In this document: positions 1 through 11,123 of the stretch, one piece after another | How the letters are laid out: each line of letters starts with the position of its first letter | Position numbering within the stretch: position 1 is the stretch's first letter | Origin: Lonicera japonica | Lineage: Eukaryota > Streptophyta > Magnoliopsida > Dipsacales > Caprifoliaceae | Direction: 5' to 3' | Length of the DNA: 64,000 nt | NCBI GenBank assembly: GCA_021464415.1 | Contig: CM038464.1 | Location: 55,045,328 to 55,109,327, forward strand | The notes under the pieces: model-generated | Told to the model about the DNA's origin: nothing | Seen by the model: the letters and a program-made list of their open reading frames with translations, nothing else | Database searches by the model: none | Position numbers and translations under genes: made by a program

Positions 1-275
1 TTAATTTGAGGCTGCGTCGTACTTTGAATTTAGCGTAACAAGCCATAAAGTCTCAAATTAAGACTTTGCCTAGGTAATAGTTGCAACTTACCACTGTACC
101 GCTGATTAAGTTCATTTTTCATTTTATAAAAAGAAAAGAAAATTTAAATCACTGGTATGTAGTATGTATTTGTAAATGTATACCTTGTGCATGAAAAACT
201 ATACATATATTCTATATGTTTTAGAAAAAAATATTATGTAAATATATATGTAGGGGTGAGACTCGTAGACTAGAA

Positions 276-788
276 TTATAGTATTTCCGACAGTAATATA
301 TATTATTGTTTTGTGTAAAACTTATACAACTTGTAAAATTTTTTGTCTCCAACAACTTTTAAAATTTGGCTTTTGTGTAAAATGAATATGTAAAATACAG
401 TTCAAGTTTACACTGCCACATCAACTTTTTATCTTTCAAGTTTTTATTTTTATAAAACTTTAAAATTAATAACTTTTAATAATAATATATATATATACAT
501 ATCAATAAAAATTATATATTTTAAATCTACTCATCAAAATCAAGAAATCAAGATTCATTGTCATTATAAGATTACGTATACATAAATTCTAAATAATAAT
601 AATAATAATTGCACAAAATGACATCAACCATGCCTCGGTATCTTAATGGTTTATTCAAATTTTACACAAAAGTTTACAAAACTACTATTGGAGCATTTTT
701 TTTTAAACTTCAAAATTTGTATAAAAGTGGCTTGATACATAAGATTTACGTAAAAAAAAAATTTACATTATGGTAGGATATGCTCTTA
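276..788 (-). repeat. MITE-like element, copy A of a two-copy family
   Basis: This AT-rich stretch matches, in reverse complement and over its whole length, the element at 54791-55286. Shared landmarks include a GAGCAT-type terminus, a CTTTTGTGTAAA segment and an AAATCTACTCATCAA segment. The ends form an imperfect terminal inverted repeat. No transposase coding is visible, so it is a non-autonomous DNA element. I could not assign the superfamily. Confidence 0.6.
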
Positions 789-2229
789 GAACTAGTGTTT
801 TGTATAAACACTTCCACTTTTAATTATTGGAGATTATCATAAATCTTAAAAACACTAACTAAAATACACTTTTTATATATCACTTAAATTATTAAGTTAA
901 GTTGCATTGAACTACTTACAAATGTTACAGTAGAGTTTGGTTTGCAATGAAAACATAAGATAATATATTCGATTGATATTAATGTAAATGAAAAATCTAA
1001 ATTTTATTTTTGCACAGTTTTTATTGCTTTTGCAATTACATATTAAAAAATATAGTATAAATAGATTTTCATTATTTTTGGTACTAATCAAATAAAAATA
1101 AAAATATTTCATTTACATAAAAAAAATTACATTAAAATTATTTTTACACTTGATTTCAATAAACAAATACATCAATCGTTTAAGCTACTACATGTATAGT
1201 ATTCTTGTTTTTAGAGAAATTCAAACCTCGAAAATATAGAACATTAGAGCCTTATTTTATAAATATCGAAAAAGGAAAGTAAGGTTAAAAAGAGGAAGAC
1301 ATAAATGTGAACTCCTCGGAATAACTGTGAAAGAAAAAACAAAGTTGTAACAATGTGTTTTATGAAATAGCCCATAAAAGATGAATAAACCAAACCAAAT
1401 AAAAATTACTAATAAAATAATATAATTTTCGTGAAACTAGTAAAATCTAAATCTATAAACAAAAATAAATAACATGGCGCATCCGTCTAAAATAATTGTA
1501 TGAAGAGGAGGAGTCGATATCACCAAGTGATAGTATATCCAATGATATAATCAAAATAATAATTATAATTAATTTTAACAATATTGGCTAAAAACACTAC
1601 CCCCAATGGTATAATAAAATTTTAGCAACATATTAACCAATAACCAAATCTACTCCTTTTATAATCAAAGTTAACAATCTTCTTCAATAACCTAACGAGG
1701 GATCCACTAATTCTATTGATTAAAAGAGGATCTTTTCAAATTTAAATCATATTTTCCTCATTTTTTTTGAAACAAAAATGAATTAATTTGTGGTCAATCA
1801 ATTTAATGAACCCCGTAGATTTAATTACCGAGAAAAAATAATTACTCTGTATTAGAGAGACTTTCATTATTAACTTTAATAATTTATTAAATAAATAATT
1901 AAAAGTCATTTTAATTATTCTATTAAAAATACTCTAACACTTAATTATACTATTAAATTAATATTATTAAAATTAATTATAATTATTATTTTAATTATGC
2001 CATAGACGATACTCTTATAACAAGCGTGATACACATGTAGATCTTTTCCATGTAATTTGATGCGACATGTTACAAGGTAGGTAAACCTAATAAATATTGA
2101 GAAGGAGAAAAGGGACGAAAATTGGTCCATTTGCGTGCGAACTAATTAAACCAAACAAAACCCCAAAACAAAACAGAAAAACCGAAACCGAAACCAAAAC
2201 TACTGGTTAAGTCGACAAAACCAAAAAAT
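789..2229. other. AT-rich upstream DNA, no gene seen
   Basis: The stretch is very AT-rich, with short low-complexity runs. Reading frames are short and lack recognisable motifs. I see no RNA gene and no clear repeat boundary. It probably includes distal upstream DNA of the carrier gene that follows. Confidence 0.4.
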
Positions 2230-2501
2230 GCCTCAGCCATCGAGAATTCGGCGACGAAAGCAAAGAACAACAACAACAACAACAATGACAATGTGCTTTC
2301 TTCCCACAATCATTCCTTTAAATATACCATTCTCCCTTCTCCTTCACTCTTCTCCCTCTCTGATTCTCCCATAAATGCTCTGATCCCTCTCTCCCTCTCT
2401 CTCTCTCTCTCATTTTATATATATACAAACACACGATCTAGGCATTTTAATCTGTATCTTTGATTTCAAAACACATTTGTGATTTTGATTTTCATTTTGC
2501 G
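2230..2501 (+). promoter_or_regulatory. Likely core promoter and 5' UTR of the carrier gene
   Basis: A TATA-like TTTAAATATA lies at 2317-2326, followed by pyrimidine-rich sequence and a CT dinucleotide run (about 2381-2412), a common feature of plant core promoters and leaders. A CAA repeat (about 2266-2285) lies just upstream. The first in-frame ATG of the carrier reading frame is at 2502. The transcription start is inferred, not seen. Confidence 0.4.
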
Positions 2502-5500
2502 ATGCATGGATTAGAGCTTTGGTTGAAAGGTGTGATTGCATCCGAATCAGTAAACCTGTCCTCTTCGGATCCGATCTGTTTCGTAAACGGCGGTTTGTTT
2601 TTAGAACCGACCGTTCCTCCTTCTTTCATTTCCTTTGTTTCTCTCCACAATCATTCTTCTTCTTCGGTGTCATGTTCTCGCCGGAGAGAGAATGCTCCAG
2701 GCGCTTTCCGGCGAGGTAGGAGAGGAGGCGGAGGTTTTATGTCGGTGACTTTTTCGATCAAGGGAGGTAGTGAGGGTTTTGATCAGGAATCTAAGGAAAT
2801 ATTGGGGAATGAGGAGAAAAGTAGTGAGGAGGAGGAGGAGTTGGTGGAATATAAAGGAGTTAGTGAGAAGGAGGAGAAAGTTAGGTTACAAGGTGGAGAA
2901 GGTGCTTTCAACACTGCTAAACATCTTTGGGCCGGAGCTGTATCTGCTATGGTTTCAAGGTTTGCTTGTTACTTATGTAAATTCGCGTTTGTTTTGTTAT
3001 ATGAATCTAATTTTTGAATTTGAAGTCTCAATTCTGAACTTGGAAATTTGTTTGTTTCTTGCCTGAATGTAATATGTTACTTTGAATATTTTCCACTTAT
3101 TTTATACTTTAATTCGTCGAGGACAAAAGCCATATTATACAACCAGTCTCTTCGTTAATCATATTGGGTTGTAATTGAATTTTTAACCAAAACAAACATT
3201 TAACTCACCTCTAAAGTTTAAATTTTGGCCATTCAGACTTTAAGAGGTTCAAAACAAACACACCTACCTTTACTTTCTTACTATCGTGCGAAGTTTGTCC
3301 CCACCTTTGCCCCCTTTTAGTCATGTAGATAGTTGCACCGAATTGATGTTATTGTCCCTAATTAAGAGTACGTCTTTGACTTCCGCAAAATTTTAAATAA
3401 TGCATTAATTTCATCACAATCAATGCTTTAGAACCAAGCTTCTTTCCTATCGTGCGTTTTGGTACGTTGATTATGTTCTGAAAAGGGAAGTGGACTCTTA
3501 ATCTGTGGTGGAGGGAGTATTAATGTGCCTTGCTGCCTCTCTGTGGTTCATCTATGTGGGGCTGCTTATGCACTTAGCTGATCTGTTGTGATTTTGTATT
3601 GGAAACCAAACTTGGATTTCAGTTTTCCCTAGAAAACAGGCTTGGGTTTTTATTTTTGTGTTTTGGTTTTGGAATAACTGGTGTATGCCCATGCTTGGGT
3701 TCTAAAATAAACTAATTCAGTACAGAATTTCCTCCAGTAAGTTTCTAATGGATGTTATATCCAATCCGTCCCACAATTAACCTTTATAATTGGTTGCTTT
3801 GAACTGTTCTATAGAATGGAATATGAGCCATGAAACGGCCTACGAGTGTTTACTCCCCCTGGATACTGTTAGGTATTGCCGATATCCATTACATATCGGT
3901 GTACGCAACAATCAGGGCGTGGTACGTGTCCGATACTTTACAGTTTACACCATACCATTGCTGATACGTATCCCGATACCACTATTTAAACCGTGATATG
4001 AGCTTTAACTTGATTTACTTTCTAGTTGAACTTGCTAGATGTTGGAGCACTAATTTTGCTTCTAGAACTAGAAGCTAAGTTTTTAAGAAAAAATCAAGTC
4101 ACAGGCGAAATAAAGATATAGCTTTAATCTGCTTCATGCTTTAAAAAGGAATATTATTTGCAGGGATGGAATGATGTGCTAATTACTTGGAGAATAATCA
4201 TGCTGATCACGTACTTTAGTTTTCAAAATTCAAATCCCTCTTGTAGACCTTTCTGCAAATGCTTTCCAATATGGAGTTAATATCTCCCAAAAAAAAATAT
4301 TGGCTTCACTACTGAATTTCATCGTAAATCTATCTTTAGCAATTGCTTATATTGCTTTTTACTTCAAAAATGAACTAGAATTCCAGCTGGCTTTTCAGTT
4401 TCATGTCACTTGCCATGTTGGATGATGATTTATCTAGAAATCAATTTAATAGATAGCTAGATGCATATGTTAAAAGGGGGAGAGATTAGTTCTATCTTGG
4501 TAGGGTCAAACATGTTTTTGCATATACCTTAAAGTATAAACAAATCTTGAAGTCATACTTACATACCTATTTAGTTCATTTTTCTTTTGCATTGAATGGT
4601 GTTTTAGATAAATGTGGCTTTGCGTTTACTACTTAATATTTGTATGACTTTTCTATTTGTCACATATTTTTTTTCATGAACTGTATCAGAACCTTTGTTG
4701 CCCCGCTCGAGAGACTAAAGCTGGAATATATAGTTCGTGGTGAACAGAAGAGTCTTATTGAGCTCATCAAATCAATTGCAGCTTCTCAAGGGCTGAAAGG
4801 CTTTTGGAAAGGAAATTTTGTCAATATTCTTCGCACTGCTCCATTTAAGGCTATCAACTTCTATGCTTATGATACATACAGAAACCAACTGCTTAGATTA
4901 TCAGGGAATGAGGAGACAACAAATTTTGAGAGGTTCCTTGCTGGTGCTGCTGCTGGAATTACTGCTACTGTCCTCTGTATACCCATGGACACTGTATGTG
5001 GCAATTAAGGTTTTCTATTTTGTGGTCATATAATCATTTTGTAGTGAGCTTTTTCATTTTGGGGCTTTCTATACTTTGCCCCCTATGTTTAAGGTGAAAC
5101 CGGACTTAACCCCTCCCCACTCACTAGACTTCAACTTCATTACGGGTCAAAAAACCGTGTTTTGACTTTGAAATTACTTCTTGGCAAGTAGTTGTTTTGA
5201 TATTGCGCTGCTTCTTTTGGCATCTTCTTCCCTTTAGTTTGTAGTCCACTGCATGGATTATAAATCTATAACCTTCAATCTGAGTAAAGTTTTTGACGAT
5301 ATGTGAGAACATATATAGTTGATCCTATTTTGCCTTGCTTCAGCCTTTTTCAGAAGTAAATTTTGTACTTGGGATCTCCTTCAAGACCTTGGCACTTCTT
5401 AGTTGTGTTGGACCTGTAATATTCATTATTAGTATTTCTGGGGCAGTTGCACATTTCATTGCGGTGCAGTGAAATCATTCCATTGTACATGACCTTTGGA

Positions 5501-8500
5501 AAGAGTGTATTTTTGTTCACAACCTTTGCATTTACTCTTCTTTGAACTATTTTCAACAAATTATCTCATTTTGTTGACAAGTCTAACACTCTGACTTGTA
5601 TATTAAAAAGTTTAGGGTTGAAAGTAGGGCTGACCAGCGCTGTGGTTGAGGGCTTGTAAACTTCTGATCGGGCCAAGGCCAGGCCTGATTGATATTCAAG
5701 ACAATCAGGCTCTCTGCCCAACATTTCCCCTCTAATTCAAGGCCTACTTAGAAGACAATTGATTGGTTTGCTTCAACAGGAAACCTAGACAATTTTTTTC
5801 AAAATTTTGAGCAATTTTTCTTTTTTCTTCTTAGGCTCCGTTTGATTGCAAAGATGGAAAAGGAAAATAAATTTAGTTAGTTTGTGTGAAAAGATAGAAA
5901 ATAAGGTGAGAGATGTTACTCATTTTATGAGTATATATCCTCCATCCTTCAATGTTTTTGGTGGAAAATTTTTACTCACCACCAAGCAAAGAAAATTTCA
6001 TGGAAAAACTTAAAAATCAAGAGGATATCACATCTATCACTTAACTTATTTTCCATCTTTTCACCAAAACTAACTCAATTTATTTTCCTTTTCCACCTTG
6101 CAATCAAACGGAGCCTTATATTTTCTTCTTTTCTCGTTTCTGATAAAAAAAAATTCTTCTTTTTGTTATTCATATGGTCATCTCTTCCCGTTACTGGATT
6201 GCAGTAAATTCTATTTTTGAATGGGTCCTATTATTTATTGTCATAAGCTAACATGTTAAATCTTTCAGATTAGGACAAAGATGGTAGCACCTGGAGGAGA
6301 AGCCTTGGGTGGTGTAATTGGGGCTTTCGGTCACATGATCCAAACCGAGGGGTTCTTTTCCCTATACAAGGGTTTATTACCCTCTATTATAAGCATGGCC
6401 CCTTCAGGAGCTGTTTTCTATGGAGTTTATGATATATTAAAATCCGCATATCTTCATTCACCAGAAGGGAGGAAAAGGATCCAAAATATGAAACAACAAG
6501 GCCAAGAACTGAATGCTTTGGAGCAGTTGGAGTTGGGTACTATTAGAACATTAATTTACGGGGCAATTGCTGGTTGTTGTGCCGAAGCTGCTACTTACCC
6601 ATTTGAAGTTGTGAGAAGACAGCTTCAAATGCAAGTACGGGGAACAGAGATGAGTGCAATAGCTACTTGTTTCAAGATAGTTGAGCAAGGTGGTGTTCCC
6701 GCACTCTATGCAGGGTTGACTCCCAGCTTATTACAGGTACAGCATGGATCTTTATATTTAATGAACTATTTCAGGTTATGCATACAGTGTTTAGGTACAT
6801 ATGATTATATTCAAGTTGAATCAAGGAAACTTTAGTAGACGAAATGGTTGTCAAAATAAATTATGCTTTCTTAAATAAGAGGGAAGAAACACTAGGTATC
6901 ACTTTGTTACATAGAGTACCATCCTAAGGGTTGTAGTATCCTGAGAGAATCATCAAAGGAAAAAAAGAACAAATTTCACCATTTTAAGTTTGAGTGAGTG
7001 ACCAAAGGCAAAACAAAATGAAGTCAAATTTCCGCGACTCGAGCAAATATTTGACTCAAGTTCTGCTAAAGGCAAATTCACTAGAGCTACTTTTGCCCGT
7101 GGCAACATCTATTGGAGTCAAATTCCTCTCAAGCCAAACCAGTATTGCCTAATTTGTTGAATCCCCCTCCCCCAACACACACATGTATTTAGAATTGGGT
7201 GTGCCGTTCTCAAACAGGGTGCATTCACAACCCAAAACTCCAAGTCTCCAACCCTAGCGATCCCCTGTTTTGACTTGCAGACAGATGAAAAAAACACATA
7301 TTTTAATATATGCAAGAACATATAAATACGTATATCAGATATATCAAAGATTCGAGTGTAGTATATACTTATTTATATAACAGAAGATAAATAGTGTGTA
7401 CGCAATCCGAAATAGCGTTCCGACTAAGCCTACCCCAGCTGCACCACGTACCATGCTAGATACCACACCTCCACCCATGCTATGTACCAAAGCGTCCTGC
7501 AAATTAGGTGACATTGAGCCAAACCTCCACCCAAAGCAAACATCTTCAGAATCAAAATCAGCTAGAGCAGTTGAACAAGGTTGCATGCTTTGAAAGACAA
7601 CAGCAGTTGGACACCTCAACACGCTTCAATTCTTTCCCCAATAGAAGGCATTGCAATACTCTAGGAGACCTTACCTCATTGTCTTCACCACATGTCCATT
7701 GTTACTGTCATGAATGTAGATTGGATTCACCCTAGCATAGTCATGTCGACCTGGGCCCAACCACCCCTAGAAAGCTCAATAAGCTTGGTGCCTCTATTGG
7801 CAAAGGTACCTTGTGGGCCTGGTGGCATGGTTCAAAGACAAAAGGAAACTGGTCAAAAACGATTGAGCATTTTGATCTCAGTACTCTCCTTTCTAAAATT
7901 TATACCCTACTACCTATACATTAACAAACCAAACTAGACTCCCCATGACTTGCTGCTGATTTGGCCAAGTGTCGTTTAGGCAGGACTAGTGTAAATAGTG
8001 TAATTGGTAGCTATTAGTTAAATTTTTTTTGACAGTTTTACCCATCTTGCTGTTTTTCTCTCTTTCCGCTTCCTGTCCTTAGTCGTTTTGCACTTTTGCC
8101 TTCAAAACTTATGCACTTGGGTGCACTTTGCTTCTGTTCTAACACAAGATCCAAGAACTCCCAAGTATTCACTACTTCACTTCACCTAGTTCTGTGTAAG
8201 CACTCACCTCCTACAATGGGATATGTTGTGTCCTTTTCGGCATTGTTTGGGAGATGAAGGGTTCAATGTAGTAGCTGTTGCACAGTCAGTCTTGAGTCTG
8301 TCCCTTGTTCTGTTTCTTTTACTAACTTTCTAGTGAGTATCTTTGTAGATAGATGATTTCATATGCAATGCATCTACATGAGTTTGTTATGGATGGTGTA
8401 AATGGATTTCCATATGAATTTACAATTCCCTGAGCTTCTTATGGATGAAAAATACCAATTTCAACTTAATCAATGATCAAGAATACAACTTATTTTCTAT

Positions 8501-9557
8501 CTTAAAAAAAGAACAAATGAATACAACTTAGTTTCCATTGTGAGATTTGGTACATTGATTTTGCCCCAAAATGGAAATGAGACTATCAAGTTAGAGACAT
8601 ACCAAAATGGAAGGTGGGACGATCAAAGATGGCATGAGGAAATCAAGTTCCTCAATGCCATTATTTTTTTCTTTATCATCCACAATCTTTTGTTGGAGAG
8701 TGTAGAAAAGATGTCCTTTACTTGATCTTGGAACATGCTATGATGGAGCTATGGTTTTTGTTGAGTTGGGTTCAACTATTAACAAGAAAAGTACCAAGTA
8801 TCTTGTGAAAATGTTATTAAATTCTACAAAAATTAGCTTCGTACGTGAATACATGATTACTTTATTGAATACCATATTGATATATAAAAAATTGCTCTAA
8901 GACAGATTAACAACCCCCCCCCCCCCAAAAAAAAAAAAAAAAATTAAAAGAAGAAACACGCACCACCTGTCGCTTTACCACTGTCATTCATCTTGGTTAT
9001 GCGGATATTTAAGCTGAGTAAGTGCAATTAAGGCTAGTAAGCAACAAACAGATGTGACATTTTGGTTTGATATCTCACATTGTGCCATAGCCCATAAATC
9101 TAAACATTTACTCCATTTACTTTGTTTTGCGGATTTGAGAGGGTCTACCATATGATAATCGTACATCATCAATTTGTATGGATTGATCCCTTGCCTTTTT
9201 GAAATCTAAACAAAAAAAAAAAAAATTAATCCTATTTAGCTCCACATTCTGGTTTTGCTTTTGAAAATTATAACTAGACTATAAAAAGTGATTTAATGAT
9301 CTATTCTTCAGTTTTATCATTACAATTATCAAGTCACAAATTTACGATACCATTGAGTTACTTGGTATAGCTGATTTTGCGTTTTTTGTTATATTTGTGT
9401 AGCGCTAAAAACTTCAAATTCAGTTTACTTTCCAAAGGTTGTAGTTTCTGACGATCTTCTTATCTATGTTTTGCTCCTACAGGTTTTACCATCTGCTGCC
9501 ATAAGTTATTTAGTTTACGAGTTCATGAAGATAGTCCTCAAAGTGGAGTCAACATAG
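2502..9557 (+). CDS. BTL3: Mitochondrial carrier family protein, BRITTLE1-like (BTL3-like adenine nucleotide transporter), 4 exons
   Basis: Exons are 2502-2959, 4690-4993, 6269-6736 and 9483-9557. All introns are GT-AG, and joining the exons gives 434 codons plus TAG. The product is an inner-membrane solute carrier. Plant relatives of this group (BTL1-3, about 430 residues) are annotated as probable mitochondrial adenine nucleotide transporters. The three carrier signatures are visible: PLERLK at residues 158-163, PMDTIR at 251-256 and PFEVVR at 365-370. Each opens one of the three repeats of two membrane helices. Residues 1-140 form a long N-terminal extension with an arginine/glycine patch and a glutamate run, likely including the targeting region. 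Intron 2 splits the second signature between Thr254 and Ile255. AATAAA occurs 5 bases after the stop. The segment around residues 151-170 (SRTFVAPLERLKLEYIVRG) looks typical of the BTL group. BTL2 cannot be excluded. The substrate is inferred from the family. Confidence 0.9.
2960..4689 (+). other. Intron 1 of the carrier gene
   Basis: The donor is AAG/GTTTGC and the acceptor is ATCAG/AACC. The intron contains no supported gene. Around 3840-4000 the sequence repeats GATAYCG/CGATAT-type words and may be an old repeat, but I could not set its ends. Confidence 0.7.
5834..6115. mobile_element. PIF/Harbinger-type (Tourist-like) MITE in carrier intron 2
   Basis: The 282-bp element starts GGCTCCGTTTGATTGCAA and ends with its near-perfect reverse complement. 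The inverted repeats run about 80 bp inward, leaving a short central segment. It is flanked on both sides by TTA (5831-5833 and 6116-6118), the typical target duplication of this superfamily. There is no coding capacity. It lies wholly inside intron 2 (4994-6268), away from both splice sites. Confidence 0.85.
6737..9482 (+). other. Intron 3 of the carrier gene
   Basis: This 2.7-kb intron separates a very short last exon (75 bp). It holds a C-run/A-run tract near 8911-8943. A minus-strand open frame at 7344-7622 contains a hydrophobic glycine-rich stretch (MGGGVVSSMVRGAAGVGLVG). I cannot assign that frame to a family. No transposon boundaries were found. Confidence 0.6.
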
Positions 9558-9961
9558 CCGAATAAAAAAAGTGTTCAATGAATTTTCTCCAGCAAGTAGC
9601 TGATTAGGTTTTTTGATTTGCCTTTGGTTAGGTTAGTTTTGAACAAAGGGTATTGCATGATATGCACCCACAGATTCCACACACAAAGGTCTAGAGAATT
9701 TCTATTATACAATCCTTCCTTTTGCCCTTTTGTTGTCAATTTTTAAGTGAAAAGTAGTTCACATTCAATTTAGAAATGTAGCATAGGAAATTGGATGATG
9801 GCAATCCTTGACTTTTTTCATTTTAGTTGAATGATCGATTCTATGCTCGATTGTAATTCAAGGCCAGATGGATTTCTCATCTAGTAGCTTTTGATGTTTT
9901 TTGTTCAGCATTGGCGTTATGGTCCTCCAAAACGCCAACACAACTGACCCGGCATAAATTA
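9558..9961. other. 3' flank of the carrier gene
   Basis: This is the likely 3' UTR and downstream DNA. AATAAA at 9562-9567 is a candidate polyadenylation signal. A TTTTGTT-rich tract follows. Nothing else is recognised before the foldback element. Confidence 0.5.
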
Positions 9962-11123
9962 AGGGTGTCGCTATTGCCACCCTCCATATTTCTCTCTAAT
10001 ACTCCTCTAAATGAATATTTTTACTAATGCCACACACTCCTTTATTTTTAATCTCAATCATCAACACTAACTATTACCTTAATTAATTGCAATTAATTAC
10101 TCACATCTTCATTATCTTTATATACAATTAATAACCTCACACACCACCACCACCACCATCATCGTCGTCATTATCATTTCTCCAAGAAAGCAACAAAAGC
10201 AAACAAGAATGAAAAATTCATCCATTTATCCTCTAGCTATAGAAGGTGGCACCCAATTATAATTAATTTCTCTTACTACTTCTCCATCAAAATTTGGTGG
10301 GACAAGGCGTTAACGGTCGCTAATAATGGAGCACGAAACCAAGAAACAAAGCACGAAAACTGGTGCTTTTTAATTGTACTCGGCCATACATAACCGAATC
10401 GGGTCGAAAAAGCTCGGTTATTCACAATCGAGTAAGCATTTTTTGGATTGTTAAGTAATGAATTTTCGCTCGGTTGCGTAAGGACAAAGAAGATGACTTG
10501 ACTCGGTCTAAAAGGGCTGAGTTTGGCAAGAAAATATCGGTCCGTAATAGGCCGAGCAACATACCTTCATACTCGGTGGATTCCGGCCGAGCAACATTGA
10601 ATGAAAATTTTGTTGGACTCGGTTTATTTGCACTGACTCCTTTGCTATTTAATCAGTCACGTTTAGCCGCATATAGCTTCATATCATGTTTTGGAGGTCG
10701 TTAATGGCGGAGAGGTTGGAGGTCATTAATGGTGAAGATCGAGGCCGGAGAAGAAAAGAAGAGAGAAGAAATGGAGGAAAAAGAATAGAGGAAGAATCAA
10801 TTGATCGGCTTTGAAGCTAGATATCCCATGGAAATGGAGGAAGAAGAAGAAGAGAGGAAGAAGAAATGGAGGAAGAATAAACGGATGAAGAAGAGAGAGA
10901 ATGAGATTTTTGATAAAGTTAAAGGAATTATTTTTATTGTTAGGATTATGATTAATTATCATTAATTTTAAAGATTATTATTATTATTATTAATGCAATT
11001 AATTAATGGTGGGTGCTCTTTGGAGATTGGGGAGTGAAAGAAAGAAAATAAATGTACTAGATGAGTGTTATAGAGATAGGGAGTGTTAGGAAGGGATTGG
11101 GGGTGTGGCAATAGCGCCGCCCT
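9962..11123. mobile_element. Foldback DNA element, 1.16 kb, with internal hairpin array
   Basis: The ends are inverted repeats: AGGGTGTCGCTATTGCCACC on the left, and on the right the reverse complement of AGGGCGGCGCTATTGCCACA. AAATTA flanks both sides (9956-9961 and 11124-11129), a possible target duplication. Between about 10375 and 10610 lie several short hairpins built from TCGGYY and RRCCGA half-sites, for example TCGGTCCGTAATAGGCCGA. Left of these is a CAC/ATC/GTC triplet-repeat stretch; right of them is a purine-rich GAAGA tract. No transposase is seen. Its termini and hairpins resemble those of the element at 31861-32198, so the two probably belong to one family. Confidence 0.65.

Noticed and set aside
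2460..3017. Longer open frame around carrier exon 1
   Set aside because: It begins at TTG rather than ATG and runs past the GT donor at 2960. The carrier homology continues only at 4690.
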